A DNA stretch of 64,000 nt, from contig NZ_CP019640.1 of the NCBI RefSeq assembly GCF_001999905.1, positions 3,514,001 through 3,578,000 of the forward strand, given 5' to 3'. Shown piece by piece: positions 16,721 through 25,313 of the stretch (within the stretch, counting starts at the first letter, position 1; each line of letters opens with the position of its first letter). The notes under the pieces were generated by a model. The model had not been told where the DNA came from. It saw only the letters and a program-made list of their open reading frames with translations, and did no database searches. Made by a program: the position numbers and the translations under genes. Source of the stretch: Planococcus lenghuensis (GTDB taxonomy: Bacteria > Bacillota > Bacilli > Bacillales_A > Planococcaceae).

Positions 16721-17737
16721 TTAATCAAGCTGCAGTTTCTCAAAGGTTTCCGGGTCGCAGATGATGTACAGGCGCGCATTGACCGGAATCTCTTCATCAA
16801 GTCGGCGGATAATACTGAAATCGTTCCGGTCGGCGACCAGATTCGCTCCTTGCCTTGCGAGTGCTTCCTGCGCTTCCCGGTACGTCTTCCAGGACGGAGA
16901 AGGCTTGATCTCCCACAGGTTATCGCCGTGGTTCTCACTTAACAGTTGCATGAATAATTGGCTGGAACCGTGATGCAGCAGCGTTTTTGCCATCAAATGC
17001 GGAAATGCCTCATTTGACAGAACGAGTTCATCCACGCGGGCATGTTCAAACATCGGAATGTGATTTTCATGGACTATTTCCGCAATGGTATAGATTGACC
17101 GCTGCTGATCAACGGAAAACTTCTCAATGGCTGATGCGATCAACAGCGTTTTTCCGTCTGCCAGTACCTCATCCTGATTGTCGGGTGCGAAAATCGAAAC
17201 CGATTTGGCTTCTTTCACGCTGGCTTGCTGCAGGACAGCCGGTTCCGTCGGATTGCCTTGGATAAAATGGAACCGTTCATGTTCAAAAGGCGTTTCTTTC
17301 TGCAGATCAATCAGAACCACATCCACCTGCGTGTGTTTGATGAGCAAAATTTCTTCGACTGTCTTTCGGGCTTTTTGGGACCAGCCGACAATCACGTAAT
17401 GGTTTTTTCCTTTATAATTCAGTTTCCCTTCCATTCTCCGCCTCCTGAAAATCGAGTACGCATCGACCACTTTACCGATGATAACACCGATCAAACCAAT
17501 GCCAAAAATGTATAAAAATATGGCAAACAGCATTCCGGGCACCGTCACGGGCGAATAATCGCCGAAGCCGGTTGTCGTGACCGTTGTCATCACCCACCAG
17601 AAACCGATGAAGGGATTGAGGAAAATTCGGGGTTCCAGAAAATAGATGATGAACGCGCTGGCCGTATAAAAAGCGGCGGTAAATAGGACAAGCCGGCCTG
17701 TATTAATCTGGACGACTTTTTTCATAAGTTCAAACAT
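16721..17737 (-). CDS. Two-TM potassium channel with RCK domain (YugO/MthK-like)
   Basis: A 338-residue protein with TM helix 1 (~16-33), a pore loop with selectivity filter TTVTTTGFGDYSP (~51-63), TM helix 2 (GMLFAIFLYIFGIGLIGVII), then a cytosolic TrkA-N/RCK domain beginning HYVIVGWSQKARKTVEEI. The nucleotide glycine motif there is degenerate (VGWSQ). The layout matches YugO of Bacillus and MthK. It should release or admit potassium with gating by a bound ligand. It lies directly upstream of the riboswitch-controlled KtrB-like gene, so potassium entry and exit are encoded side by side. Confidence 0.9.
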   Translation of the reverse strand: MFELMKKVVQINTGRLVLFTAAFYTASAFIIYFLEPRIFLNPFIGFWWVMTTVTTTGFGDYSPVTVPGMLFAIFLYIFGIGLIGVIIGKVVDAYSIFRRRRMEGKLNYKGKNHYVIVGWSQKARKTVEEILLIKHTQVDVVLIDLQKETPFEHERFHFIQGNPTEPAVLQQASVKEAKSVSIFAPDNQDEVLADGKTLLIASAIEKFSVDQQRSIYTIAEIVHENHIPMFEHARVDELVLSNEAFPHLMAKTLLHHGSSQLFMQLLSENHGDNLWEIKPSPSWKTYREAQEALARQGANLVADRNDFSIIRRLDEEIPVNARLYIICDPETFEKLQLD

Positions 17738-17982
17738 TTCTTGCCCCCCAACCGCTAAACTGGTGTATTAGCTCCTGTTTTCAGTATGCGAGTCTAGCGG
17801 CGTTGCTGCAACCGTTTCCGTTGAATGTCTTTAAAATACCATTATGATATTTCTGCAGCCACCTTCGCACTTCCCGGCCCTTTCCCCCTGAATTCATGCT
17901 ATTCTTACAGCAGAATTCACAGCGTTACCCCACCCGCCTGGACTTCCTAAACGCGGTGCAATTGAATGGAGGAATCAGTCAA

Positions 17983-18909
17983 ATGAAAATCAATGGCAAA
18001 ACCATCGCTTATTCCGAACACGGCCAACCGGGGCTTCCGGCGCTTGTATGCCTTCACGGCCTTGCCGGAAACAGCCGGTACAGTTTCGAGGAACTTGCAG
18101 CACATCTGAAAGACGACTTCCATCTTTATTTATTCGACAGTCCGGCACATGGCGGAACGGACGCATTGGATAACGCGACCGATTACCGCTTTTCGTCTCT
18201 TGCCGACTGGTTCGATGGGGTGTTCACCAAAACCGTGCCGGAGCCGTTTTATCTGTTGGGGCATTCATGGGGCGCGGACGCCGCCCTTCATTACACGGCG
18301 CAGCATCCGGAAAAAGTACGCGGACTGATCCTGCTCGACGGCGCGTTCACGTTTCCGCACAATCAGCCGGAAATGACTTATGCTGCTGCAATGGACGGCT
18401 GGCGGGATTACATGGACAGCGCTGTCTATCCGGATTGGGATGCGGTGATGAACGAATACCGGACGTATACGAAGCGTTGGAACAAGGACAAAGAGGCTTA
18501 CGTAAAGTCATTGTTCAAGGAAAGGGATGGCGCCTATATACCAGTCGCGCCGAAATCCGCAGTACTGGCCATCATTGAAGCGTTTTTTGCAGAACCCTTC
18601 ACAGACGCCTATCCGAAACTCCGGATGCCGGTGCTGTTGCTGCATGCGGAGGAACCGGCGGAACTCAGCGAAGCGAGAGCCCGCGGCACCGGGCAGATGC
18701 GGGAGTCGATCCGGGACGTCACCATCCGGCAGGTCGACGGTGCGGGGCATATGCTGATGTGGGATGCGCCGGAACAGACGGCGCGGGAAGTGACGGAATG
18801 GATTCGCGGAATCTGCAGAAAAATCCGCAGCTGGACGCCGGATGCAGGTTTCAGTTCCGGTGAACAGGATAAGGTAGTAAAGAACAAACTAATCAGTGGA
18901 AAGGACTGA
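17983..18909 (+). CDS. Alpha/beta hydrolase
   Basis: A 308-residue cytoplasmic hydrolase of the alpha/beta fold. Seen are LVCLHGLAGNSRY (oxyanion loop), the nucleophile elbow LLGHSWGAD, and a C-terminal histidine in DGAGHMLMWDAPEQTA. The ATG at 17983 is chosen over 17896 because GGAGGAATC precedes it and the domain starts there (MKINGKTIAYSEHGQ). It is followed within 10 bases by a QorB-like reductase, so the pair is probably one operon. Substrate unknown; the family includes esterases, haloperoxidases and lactonases. Confidence 0.85.
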   Translation: MKINGKTIAYSEHGQPGLPALVCLHGLAGNSRYSFEELAAHLKDDFHLYLFDSPAHGGTDALDNATDYRFSSLADWFDGVFTKTVPEPFYLLGHSWGADAALHYTAQHPEKVRGLILLDGAFTFPHNQPEMTYAAAMDGWRDYMDSAVYPDWDAVMNEYRTYTKRWNKDKEAYVKSLFKERDGAYIPVAPKSAVLAIIEAFFAEPFTDAYPKLRMPVLLLHAEEPAELSEARARGTGQMRESIRDVTIRQVDGAGHMLMWDAPEQTAREVTEWIRGICRKIRSWTPDAGFSSGEQDKVVKNKLISGKD

Positions 18910-18916
18910 TCCTGAC

Positions 18917-19783
18917 ATGACGATTGCCATCACAGGCGCCACCGGACAGCTCGGAAGCGCCGTAATCAAGTACCTGCAGGAACAGAACAGCACGGAGAAA
19001 ATCGTTGCCGTCGTCCGGGATATCGAAAAAGCCCGTGCGCAATTCGAAGGAACGGACGTCGAAGTCCGGTTCGGTGATTACGATGAGCCGGTCACGCTGC
19101 CGAACGCTTTTGAGGGCGCGGATAAACTGCTCCTCGTCTCAAGTCCGTCGTATGATGATCCGCTCCGGGTCGTCCAGCATGCCAACGCCGTCAAAGCGGC
19201 CCGCGACGCCGGCGTCGGCCATATTTTCTATACAAGCATCGCATTCGCCGATGAATCCAAGCTGTCACTCGCGCCGCTGCATGTCGCGACCGAATTCGCT
19301 ATCCGGACGACCGGCATTCCGTACACCTTCATCCGGAATTCGCTGTACTCGGATGTGTTCATCAATCCGGACCTCTCAGCGAGTGTCAACAGCGGTGAGA
19401 TTGTCACCAACACGGGTTCCGGCAAACTGAACACAGTCACCCGCGATGACCTTGCAAAAGGGACAGCCGCCGTACTGGCCGGCGAAGGACACGAAAATAA
19501 AACCTATAACTTCGTCTCCTCCACAACCTGGACATTCGATGAACTGGCGGATGTGCTGAGCCGCGTAAGCGGAAAAGACGTGAAGCACCGGAACGTCTCA
19601 TTCGACGAGCAAATCGCCTATCTGCAGCAAGTTGGCCTTCCGGAAGGCATGGCTGTGTTCAGCGCCTCGATCTATGACAATGTCGCGAATGGGGAAACTG
19701 CCCGGACGTCAACCGATCTGAAGCAGTTCATCGGGGAAGAGACCTCCCTTGAAGAAACGGTCAGACAGAACCTGAACGCCTGA
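18917..19783 (+). CDS. NmrA/atypical SDR family NAD(P)H-dependent oxidoreductase (QorB-like)
   Basis: A 288-residue Rossmann protein starting MTIAITGATGQLGSAVI, which is the NAD(P)-binding glycine motif at the extreme N-terminus. The body (LLLVSSPSYDDPLRVVQHAN, then HIFYTSIAFADES and TGIPYTFIRNSLYSD) matches the QorB/YtfG group of quinone reductases and NmrA-like proteins. Start 18917 lies just after the hydrolase stop. The gene is followed by a clear terminator. Role in quinone or oxidative-stress detoxification is inferred. Confidence 0.85.
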   Translation: MTIAITGATGQLGSAVIKYLQEQNSTEKIVAVVRDIEKARAQFEGTDVEVRFGDYDEPVTLPNAFEGADKLLLVSSPSYDDPLRVVQHANAVKAARDAGVGHIFYTSIAFADESKLSLAPLHVATEFAIRTTGIPYTFIRNSLYSDVFINPDLSASVNSGEIVTNTGSGKLNTVTRDDLAKGTAAVLAGEGHENKTYNFVSSTTWTFDELADVLSRVSGKDVKHRNVSFDEQIAYLQQVGLPEGMAVFSASIYDNVANGETARTSTDLKQFIGEETSLEETVRQNLNA

Positions 19784-19805
19784 TTTTTTCAGCAATCTGC
19801 AGGAA

Positions 19806-19856
19806 ATCCCGCTGTGCAGCCCGCATGATTCCGGGCGAATCAGCGGGTTTTTCTTT
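19806..19856 (+). terminator. Terminator after the QorB-like gene
   Basis: ATCCCGCTG and CAGCGGGTT form the outer stem with an inner CCCG/CGGG hairpin, followed by TTTTTCTTT. Confidence 0.8.
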
Positions 19857-19965
19857 GCCGTGTGACCGCTTCAAAAAAGCAGGGATTTTTCCGGCTGTGC
19901 AGGACTTCAGGCCGGCGCCGCCGAAATAACCCGATAACAGTAAATTAATTGAGGAGGAATGGAAG

Positions 19966-20427
19966 ATGGCACTCACGTATGACCGCATCCTGGTGGCAGT
20001 CGATGGTTCGGACGAAGCGGAATGGGCATTCAAGAAAGCGATCGGGCTTGCCGAGCGGAATGACGCCTCACTGACTCTGGTCAACATCATTGATACACGC
20101 ACACTTACCATTATCGGCAACTCCAATCCGGATTATGCTGAGCAGGTGCGCAAGTCGAGTCAGGAACTCCTGGACGGTTACAAAAAACAAGCGGAAGAGG
20201 CCGGGCTCCAGCACGTGAATACCGTTGCAGCCATCGGCCTTCCGAAGATCGCCATTTCCCGGGAAGTCGCCAAAAAAGTCGAGCCGGATCTTATTGTGTG
20301 CGGCGCCACCGGGATGGGGCCGATCCAGCACTTCCTGCTCGGCAGCGTGTCTGAACATATCGTGCGGACGAGCCGATGTGATGTGCTCGTCGTCCGGACA
20401 GAAGAACACGCAGCAGCGAATGCCTGA
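19966..20427 (+). CDS. Universal stress protein, UspA family
   Basis: A 153-residue single-domain Usp protein. It begins YDRILVAVDGSDEAEWAFKK and ends with the ATP-binding signature CGATGMGPIQHFLLGSVSEH, matching the G-2x-G-9x-G(S/T) nucleotide-binding type. GAGGAGGAATGG precedes the ATG. It stands alone between two terminators. A second Usp gene lies at 25314 on the other strand. General role in stress survival is known for the family; the specific trigger is not visible in the promoter. Confidence 0.93.
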   Translation: MALTYDRILVAVDGSDEAEWAFKKAIGLAERNDASLTLVNIIDTRTLTIIGNSNPDYAEQVRKSSQELLDGYKKQAEEAGLQHVNTVAAIGLPKIAISREVAKKVEPDLIVCGATGMGPIQHFLLGSVSEHIVRTSRCDVLVVRTEEHAAANA

Positions 20428-20438
20428 GTTTAGCGCAA

Positions 20439-20470
20439 TAAAAAACACCGCAGCCGCGGTGTTTTTTCGT
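20439..20470. terminator. Bidirectional terminator between usp and the 111-residue gene
   Basis: AAAAAACACCGC and GCGGTGTTTTTT form a perfect stem with four loop bases and T-runs on both strands. It serves the plus-strand usp gene and the minus-strand gene ending at 20475. Confidence 0.92.
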
Positions 20471-20474
20471 TCCT

Positions 20475-20810
20475 TCAGCCAAACGGCCGGAATCTGTTTG
20501 CTTCATACAGCGGCGTCAGAAAATAAAGTTCCTCATGGCATAAGCCGGTCAGCCATTCCATTTCGGCGAACACCTCCGCTGAAATGCGGTACGTGTATTC
20601 CCCTCTCGGCATCCTTTGCAGCTGCCGGGAAGCGTGCTCCCATTTCACTTCGTCAATCTCTGCCCACACGTTCTGCACACCTTGTGCAGTATGTACCGCC
20701 AGTCGTGCAAATAATGTGATGAACAGCTGCCCTTCTTCTATGTGAGTGTCTTTCACCTTGGTGAACCAATAATTCGGTGCTGCGATAGTTACTGGCTGGT
20801 TCTGCCGCAT
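20475..20810 (-). CDS. Unknown 111-residue protein under an Fnr-type promoter
   Basis: The protein is not recognised. It is soluble, with no signal peptide, no cysteine-rich motif (one cysteine in GLCHEELYFLTP) and mixed alpha/beta composition: an N-terminal part with strands (APNYWFTKVKDTHIEEGQLF), a middle WAEIDEVKWEHASRQL helix and a tyrosine-rich end. AAGGGG precedes the ATG at 20810. A perfect Fnr-type box lies at -41.5 of a plausible start site 156 bases upstream, so it is probably made when oxygen is low. A 23-codon frame at 20832-20903 sits in its leader. It shares its terminator with the usp gene. Confidence 0.75.
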   Translation of the reverse strand: MRQNQPVTIAAPNYWFTKVKDTHIEEGQLFITLFARLAVHTAQGVQNVWAEIDEVKWEHASRQLQRMPRGEYTYRISAEVFAEMEWLTGLCHEELYFLTPLYEANRFRPFG

Positions 20811-20972
20811 CGTCCATCCCCTTCCCGCTGATCAGCCGGACAGCGATGCTGCCCGGCTCTGCCCGGTGCTGTGGTCCGGACGCACAAAAATCATTGTCGT
20901 CATTTAGACGTTTCCTGTTCAAGCCGGTTCCGCTTTTTGCAGGCTATCCGTCTATTATTCATTAGTACGATG

Positions 20973-21015
20973 AATTTATCAGATAGTTTCAAGAATTTCT
21001 GTGAGATCTATCACA
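20973..21015 (-). promoter_or_regulatory. Fnr/Crp-type box and promoter of the 111-residue gene
   Basis: TGTGAGATCTATCACA (21000-21015) is a perfect TGTGA-N6-TCACA palindrome. A -10-like TAAATT (20973-20978) on the minus strand puts the start near 20966, exactly 41.5 bases from the box centre, the position used by Fnr activators. Confidence 0.8.
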
Positions 21016-21044
21016 AAAACCCGCCCGGAAAATTTCAGCCACAA

Positions 21045-21093
21045 TAAACCCGCCAATCTCTCCGGCTGGAAAAGGCCGGGATTGGCGGGTTGG
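21045..21093 (-). terminator. Terminator of fnr
   Basis: AACCCGCCAATC and ATTGGCGGGTT plus an inner CCGGC/GCCGG stem form a long hairpin right after the fnr stop at 21110; TTTATTG follows on the minus strand. Confidence 0.8.
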
Positions 21094-21109
21094 GAGTGGT
21101 CTTCTGGAT

Positions 21110-21835
21110 TTACAGCCGGCACACATTCAGCGGGCAGTCCTCACAATGGCAGATGTCCTTCAGGGCACCCATATCAAGAATCGTGATCGAGCCGTTTTCA
21201 TAACTGATGACGCCCTCTTTTTTCAGCTGGGTCAGAAGCCGGTTTACCGTTTCGCGCGTCGCACCGATCATATCGGCGATTTCCATATTGGTGAATTTCA
21301 TGGTGAACTTCACTTTTCCGCCTTCAAAAACCCCGTATGTGTTCGCAATCCGGATCAGCGTGGATGCGAGTGCTCCGTTTTTCCCGAAAAACATAAGATC
21401 CCGGAGTTTGGTCTGGGTGAAGCGGTTCATGAAGCTCAGCCAGCGCATGAAATCGATCGCCAGGTCCGCATGCTTCCGGATCTGTTCCTCCAAATCGCTG
21501 CGCCGGATGATTCCGACCACACAGCCGGTGACCGTCTCCGCCGTGAACCCCGCCAGGTTCTGATCCCCGCCGTCGAGCTGGCCGATCAGATCACCTGTCT
21601 GGAAATGATAGAATGACATGCTCTGCCCTTCATCCGACATTTTCACCAGCCGGGTCATTCCGCTTTTGATGTAATACAGTTTATCGTTTGCTTCACCTTC
21701 CCGGAAGAGCGCCTCGCCCCGCTGATATGCGCAGTCCTGCATAATAGCTTCAAGCAGCCGGAAACTCTTCTCGGAAAAAACTTCAGTGTTTCGGGGGGAC
21801 GTCATCGCTTTTGTAACCGGACATGCAACACTCAT
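21110..21835 (-). CDS. fnr: Crp/Fnr family oxygen-responsive regulator with C-terminal cysteine cluster
   Basis: A 241-residue regulator with a cyclic-nucleotide-type beta barrel (YQRGEALFREGEANDKLYYI), a long dimer helix and a winged HTH whose recognition helix reads GATRETVNRLLTQLKKEG. The last residues ICHCEDCPLNVCRL hold four cysteines, like the C-terminal iron-sulfur site of Bacillus Fnr, so oxygen sensing is likely. Start ATG 21835 follows AGGAGAGG; the longer frame from 21883 lacks one. A weaker Fnr box at its own promoter suggests autoregulation. Two perfect boxes in the window, before the 111-residue gene and doxX, are likely targets. Confidence 0.9.
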   Translation of the reverse strand: MSVACPVTKAMTSPRNTEVFSEKSFRLLEAIMQDCAYQRGEALFREGEANDKLYYIKSGMTRLVKMSDEGQSMSFYHFQTGDLIGQLDGGDQNLAGFTAETVTGCVVGIIRRSDLEEQIRKHADLAIDFMRWLSFMNRFTQTKLRDLMFFGKNGALASTLIRIANTYGVFEGGKVKFTMKFTNMEIADMIGATRETVNRLLTQLKKEGVISYENGSITILDMGALKDICHCEDCPLNVCRL

Positions 21836-21947
21836 GGGGCACTTCCTCTCCTGGATCGTAATATGGGTAATTCTGCTGTGCAAGATACCTTGCTGTTAAG
21901 TTTATCTTACCTGAAATCACCCGGTAATCCATTAGGGGAAACCCTTA

Positions 21948-21990
21948 ATCGTACCATAGGTTATCGCTGTATTCAGTGGGATATGTCACA
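21948..21990 (-). promoter_or_regulatory. Imperfect Fnr box and promoter of fnr
   Basis: TGTGACATATCCCACT (21975-21990, minus strand) keeps one perfect half-site. TACGAT (21948-21953) fits a -10, putting the start near 21941, again 41.5 bases from the box centre. Confidence 0.6.
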
Positions 21991-22058
21991 ATGGCGGATT
22001 TGGCTGCCGCTTCTTCATGGCTTTGACGGCTGTGTGTTTCCAATAACGCAGGAACCAG

Positions 22059-23633
22059 TTACCGCTGAGGCTGGTTCCCGTTTGTTTTCTCTTTTATAAC
22101 GTAATCGATATGCAGAAAGTGAAGTCCGAACAATGTCATGTCATGCACGGCCAGCAGGTTTCCCAAACTTCCCTTCATTATGAAACTCTCATGGAGAGGC
22201 AGTTTAAACACATACCCGCCCAGCGCCAAATACGTTCCTGCGTCACCGCCTCCCTTGCTTGTTAAGCGTAGCTGTCCGTGTTCAACGGATAATTGCAGAA
22301 TTCCGTGCATCGACGAAAATGGCAGCGGCAATGCGATGTTCATGAACGTTTCACCGCCCGCCTCGTGCTGCGAATAAATCGCGGTGAATACCGGTTTCCC
22401 GCGAATCGTCCGTTTCCAGACTCTTGGCCTGGCCCTCCCATCAGCCTCCTCATCCACCAGCAGGATTTCCCCTGTCATTTCAATCCGGTCCGCTGAAAAT
22501 GGCAGATTGAGCTGTCCCACCCTTCGGCTTATGAACTGATAGAAGAACGCAAACGGCTTGAACCAGGCTGCCCATTGGACGGACGCGAATAACTGGAACC
22601 GTTCCGTATGTTCATAGAAATCGATGATGCTGGCGGGCAGCTCGCGGTTGTCGACGTAATCTTCCATCCGGTCGACCAATCCCCGGTGCGGAGTTCCCGG
22701 GGCGTTCAATTTCCCCCGTATCTTGCTGACCGGGAAATGGAAAGGCTCCTGTGTTGTGATAGGCACATGCAACGCCCAGCCGATTACCGTGAACGAACCG
22801 AACAGCAAGCAATTCAGCAGTCCATGGACAGCCAGCATTGTCGGAATTGTCACCGTTGCAGTGCCGGAGAAATTGCCGTACGCATACAGAAACGACCATA
22901 AAATCGTCAGGCACAAGGTTACAAAGGGAATCCGGATCATCAGCGCCTGTATGAAGGGAAAACGCAGACGGAAGGTATAGAACGTAAGGGCATAGATCGC
23001 CAGCACGTAAAGTGAAACCGAGGTGAGTTCGAGTGTATGGGAAAATATTATGCCAAGCGCTACGGTCATCGGTCCCGTCGCGATGAACAGCGCACATAGT
23101 TTATAAAGATTCGTCGCCCGGATGCGGCCGAGGAGACCGACTGAAACACAAAGCATAAAAGCTGAGTAATGGAAATGGATGGCTGTCAGCCACATAGTCA
23201 TCGCACTGAATCCGGTATCAAACTCCCCGACAAAGGCGAAGAACCACAGCCCGCCGACAGCAATATAGACGAGCCCCAGATCAATCATCAATTCGGCCGT
23301 GTTTGAAAATCCCCGCTTTAAAAACCGTTCAGCCCCTTTCCAGGCGATCCAGAAAGTGACGATGAGGTAAACAAGCGCACAGACCAGCGCTGCAGGATAA
23401 GGCAAGCCGAAGCTTATGAATGCCGCTGCCGCCATCCCGGCAGCGAGAATCATTTTTTCCAGGCGGCGGAGCTCGACGACCAATTGCAGAAGAGCCGGAA
23501 CAAATATAAGCTGAGCTGCCAGCAAGTAAAAGGAGTGATCCGCCTGTCCGCACACCAGCAAACTTACGAAAAATAACAGGAGCCCGAATGAGACGGGCGG
23601 ATTAACGACCGCTTTCCGTAAATTCGCCAGCAT
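22059..23633 (-). CDS. yndJ: YndJ-like membrane protein
   Basis: A 524-residue protein whose first ~290 residues are about nine membrane helices, followed by a ~230-residue soluble part with SIIDFYEHTERFQLFASVQW and many beta strands. It matches the YndJ type of Bacillus, of unknown function. It starts inside the last codons of the DUF4166 gene (overlap 32 bases) with GGGAGG upstream, so it is the third gene of a tight yndG-yndH-yndJ-like operon. The soluble end (KGSLGNLLAVHDMTLFGLHF) resembles the fold predicted for its DUF4166 partner, hinting at a shared ligand; this is inference. Confidence 0.8.
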   Translation of the reverse strand: MLANLRKAVVNPPVSFGLLLFFVSLLVCGQADHSFYLLAAQLIFVPALLQLVVELRRLEKMILAAGMAAAAFISFGLPYPAALVCALVYLIVTFWIAWKGAERFLKRGFSNTAELMIDLGLVYIAVGGLWFFAFVGEFDTGFSAMTMWLTAIHFHYSAFMLCVSVGLLGRIRATNLYKLCALFIATGPMTVALGIIFSHTLELTSVSLYVLAIYALTFYTFRLRFPFIQALMIRIPFVTLCLTILWSFLYAYGNFSGTATVTIPTMLAVHGLLNCLLFGSFTVIGWALHVPITTQEPFHFPVSKIRGKLNAPGTPHRGLVDRMEDYVDNRELPASIIDFYEHTERFQLFASVQWAAWFKPFAFFYQFISRRVGQLNLPFSADRIEMTGEILLVDEEADGRARPRVWKRTIRGKPVFTAIYSQHEAGGETFMNIALPLPFSSMHGILQLSVEHGQLRLTSKGGGDAGTYLALGGYVFKLPLHESFIMKGSLGNLLAVHDMTLFGLHFLHIDYVIKEKTNGNQPQR

Positions 23634-24213
23634 ACATCATGATCCTCCCCAGCAAATCATTGTAGATTGAGACGTGGATCGTATAGACATCCTTCGCTTC
23701 GTCGTAGCCTTCCAGTACCGTAACCCGCCCTCTGAGCACGTTCGGTATGGGCAGCTCTTTCTTTCCCACGATCACTTTCTGGGCGCCAGAAGTGATCAAC
23801 AAACAGCCTTCCGCTGTTACATCGAACTGCAGATCCGAGTAAAAGAACAGGACATCGCCTAAATAATCCTTTACAATTCGCTTGTCGAAATCGACGGTCA
23901 TTGTGGCATTGAATCGGCGCACCGCTTCCGGAAAGTGAAAGGTTCGCTCCCAGGAAACTTCAGCTTCTCCTTCTTGATTGATCGTGCAGCGGTTACTAAT
24001 GGAGAACGGGATATTCTCTCCGCTCTCCGGAAACAGGAAATTCATCCTTGATGCGAGCCGGTAAAAAGTAGAAAGCAATTTGCTGCCGCTCTGGATCCAG
24101 GCCATGACCCCTTCGGCATGAAACGGCTGATCAAGCGGCAAGGCGTAGCGATGCTGCAGTTTCGGATGCAGCTTCTGAAACTTCTCCGCCAATAAGGTCG
24201 AGTAAATGGTCAA
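23602..24213 (-). CDS. yndH: DUF4166 family protein (YndH-like)
   Basis: A 203-residue soluble protein of the DUF4166 type: it starts TIYSTLLAEKFQKLHPKLQH, has the conserved EGVMAWIQSG and later strand-rich segments (CTINQEGEAEVSWERTFHF). No signal peptide or catalytic motif is evident. It overlaps the upstream SRPBCC/DoxX-like gene by four bases and the downstream yndJ-like gene by 32, so the three are co-translated. DUF4166 is also found fused to saccharopine-dehydrogenase-like proteins elsewhere, but the function is unknown. Confidence 0.78.
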   Translation of the reverse strand: MTIYSTLLAEKFQKLHPKLQHRYALPLDQPFHAEGVMAWIQSGSKLLSTFYRLASRMNFLFPESGENIPFSISNRCTINQEGEAEVSWERTFHFPEAVRRFNATMTVDFDKRIVKDYLGDVLFFYSDLQFDVTAEGCLLITSGAQKVIVGKKELPIPNVLRGRVTVLEGYDEAKDVYTIHVSIYNDLLGRIMMYAGEFTESGR

Positions 24214-25124
24214 GCTGTTTTCCCTCTCTTTCGTTTACAGCTTTTCGCTGTGGGCAACTGATCATGAAGCAGTAACCCGATGATCGATAAAACCCAAAGC
24301 GTGATATTCAGTGTAATGACATTAAACGGTGCAATTGCTGCAGAAGGCGCAGCAACCAGTGCGCTTAACGTAAGCAAAGGGAAAACGGCAATCTGCAGCT
24401 GCAGAAGATATTTCTGCAGCTTCGGGATGAGCCAGAAGCCGGCAAACACCAGCTCTGCTATGCCGATCCAAAAAATCGCTTCAGCCGCCTGTGCACCGGT
24501 TAATGGCGCAAGCTGTGTCAGCATGCTGATCTCCAAAGGATGCCGGGTGATGACTTTCGGAACCAGCCCCTGGTAGAACCAGACAAAGGAAAATAAGAAA
24601 CAGATGGCATAAAAACTGAAGAACCGCCGGTATTGGGTTTTAGGGCTCTCCCCTGATTCGATCCACCGCTTTAAGACGTCAAAGCTTAAGGCGGTTCCCC
24701 ATCCCATCAACGGCCGGAATAAGCGATCCGCTACTTTTCCTGCCCAACCGAAGCGGACGTCATAATCATATTGTGTTAAAAAGGTGACGCCTTTTTCATG
24801 CGGGATGTATTTCCAGTAGCCTTTGCCTTCTGCAATGGGGGAGATCAATTGATCGGTGCCGAAATGCAGCGCAGACGTTTTTTCCCCGCTCTCTTTCTCG
24901 TGGGTGCCTTTGCTTTTCCCCCAGCCCGAAACCCGGACTCCCGGCATCACTTTTGTCGCGTAAGTAAAGGTCTGCACGCTCTCTCCGGGCAGCTTGTCAT
25001 TATAAATGATAGAAGAAAAACGCAAATCCCATTGTTCATGCAGCTGGGGTTGCTGGGTGTACGACCATACTTTTTCGATTTCTGCCTGGACATCGATTTC
25101 CACATAAATTGGTCTTGCCGCCAT
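24210..25124 (-). CDS. yndG: SRPBCC ligand-binding domain fused to DoxX-like membrane domain (YndG-like)
   Basis: A 304-residue two-part protein. Residues 1-160 look like an SRPBCC (START-type) hydrophobic-ligand cavity (MAARPIYVEIDVQAEIEKVW, WDLRFSSI, GTHEKESGEKT). Residues ~170-290 form four membrane helices like DoxX-like proteins (FWIGIAELVFAGFWLIPKLQ). It is the first gene of the operon with the DUF4166 and YndJ-like genes. The ribosome site is weak. Gene order equals that of yndG-yndH-yndJ in Bacillus subtilis as recalled. A role in handling a lipophilic ligand at the membrane is inferred. Confidence 0.78.
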   Translation of the reverse strand: MAARPIYVEIDVQAEIEKVWSYTQQPQLHEQWDLRFSSIIYNDKLPGESVQTFTYATKVMPGVRVSGWGKSKGTHEKESGEKTSALHFGTDQLISPIAEGKGYWKYIPHEKGVTFLTQYDYDVRFGWAGKVADRLFRPLMGWGTALSFDVLKRWIESGESPKTQYRRFFSFYAICFLFSFVWFYQGLVPKVITRHPLEISMLTQLAPLTGAQAAEAIFWIGIAELVFAGFWLIPKLQKYLLQLQIAVFPLLTLSALVAAPSAAIAPFNVITLNITLWVLSIIGLLLHDQLPTAKSCKRKRGKTA

Positions 25125-25249
25125 AATAAACTCACATCGCTTCTGTCTGATTCATATACTTAGATTACCATTTTCCGGATGCAATCGACCAAGAACATTC
25201 CATTCAATGGGAAAAATCCGCGAATGGTTGAAACAAAAAGACGGAAACA

Positions 25250-25282
25250 TGAAAAAAGCATGGATAACAGGCATCCATGCCT
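25250..25282 (-). terminator. Terminator after the second usp gene
   Basis: GCATGGATG and ATCCATGC pair, followed by TTTTTTC on the minus strand, 30 bases after the usp stop at 25314. Confidence 0.8.
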
Positions 25283-25313
25283 CTGTACCAACTTATTCAG
25301 CTTAAAGTTCACT

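Noticed and set aside
20832-20903. 23-codon frame in the leader of the 111-residue gene
   Set aside because: Possible leader peptide, but only a poor ribosome site and no attenuator-like hairpins were found.
22050-22078. Hairpin GGAACCAG/CTGGTTCC at the yndJ end as terminator
   Set aside because: It includes the stop codon and lacks a T-run after the stem on the minus strand.
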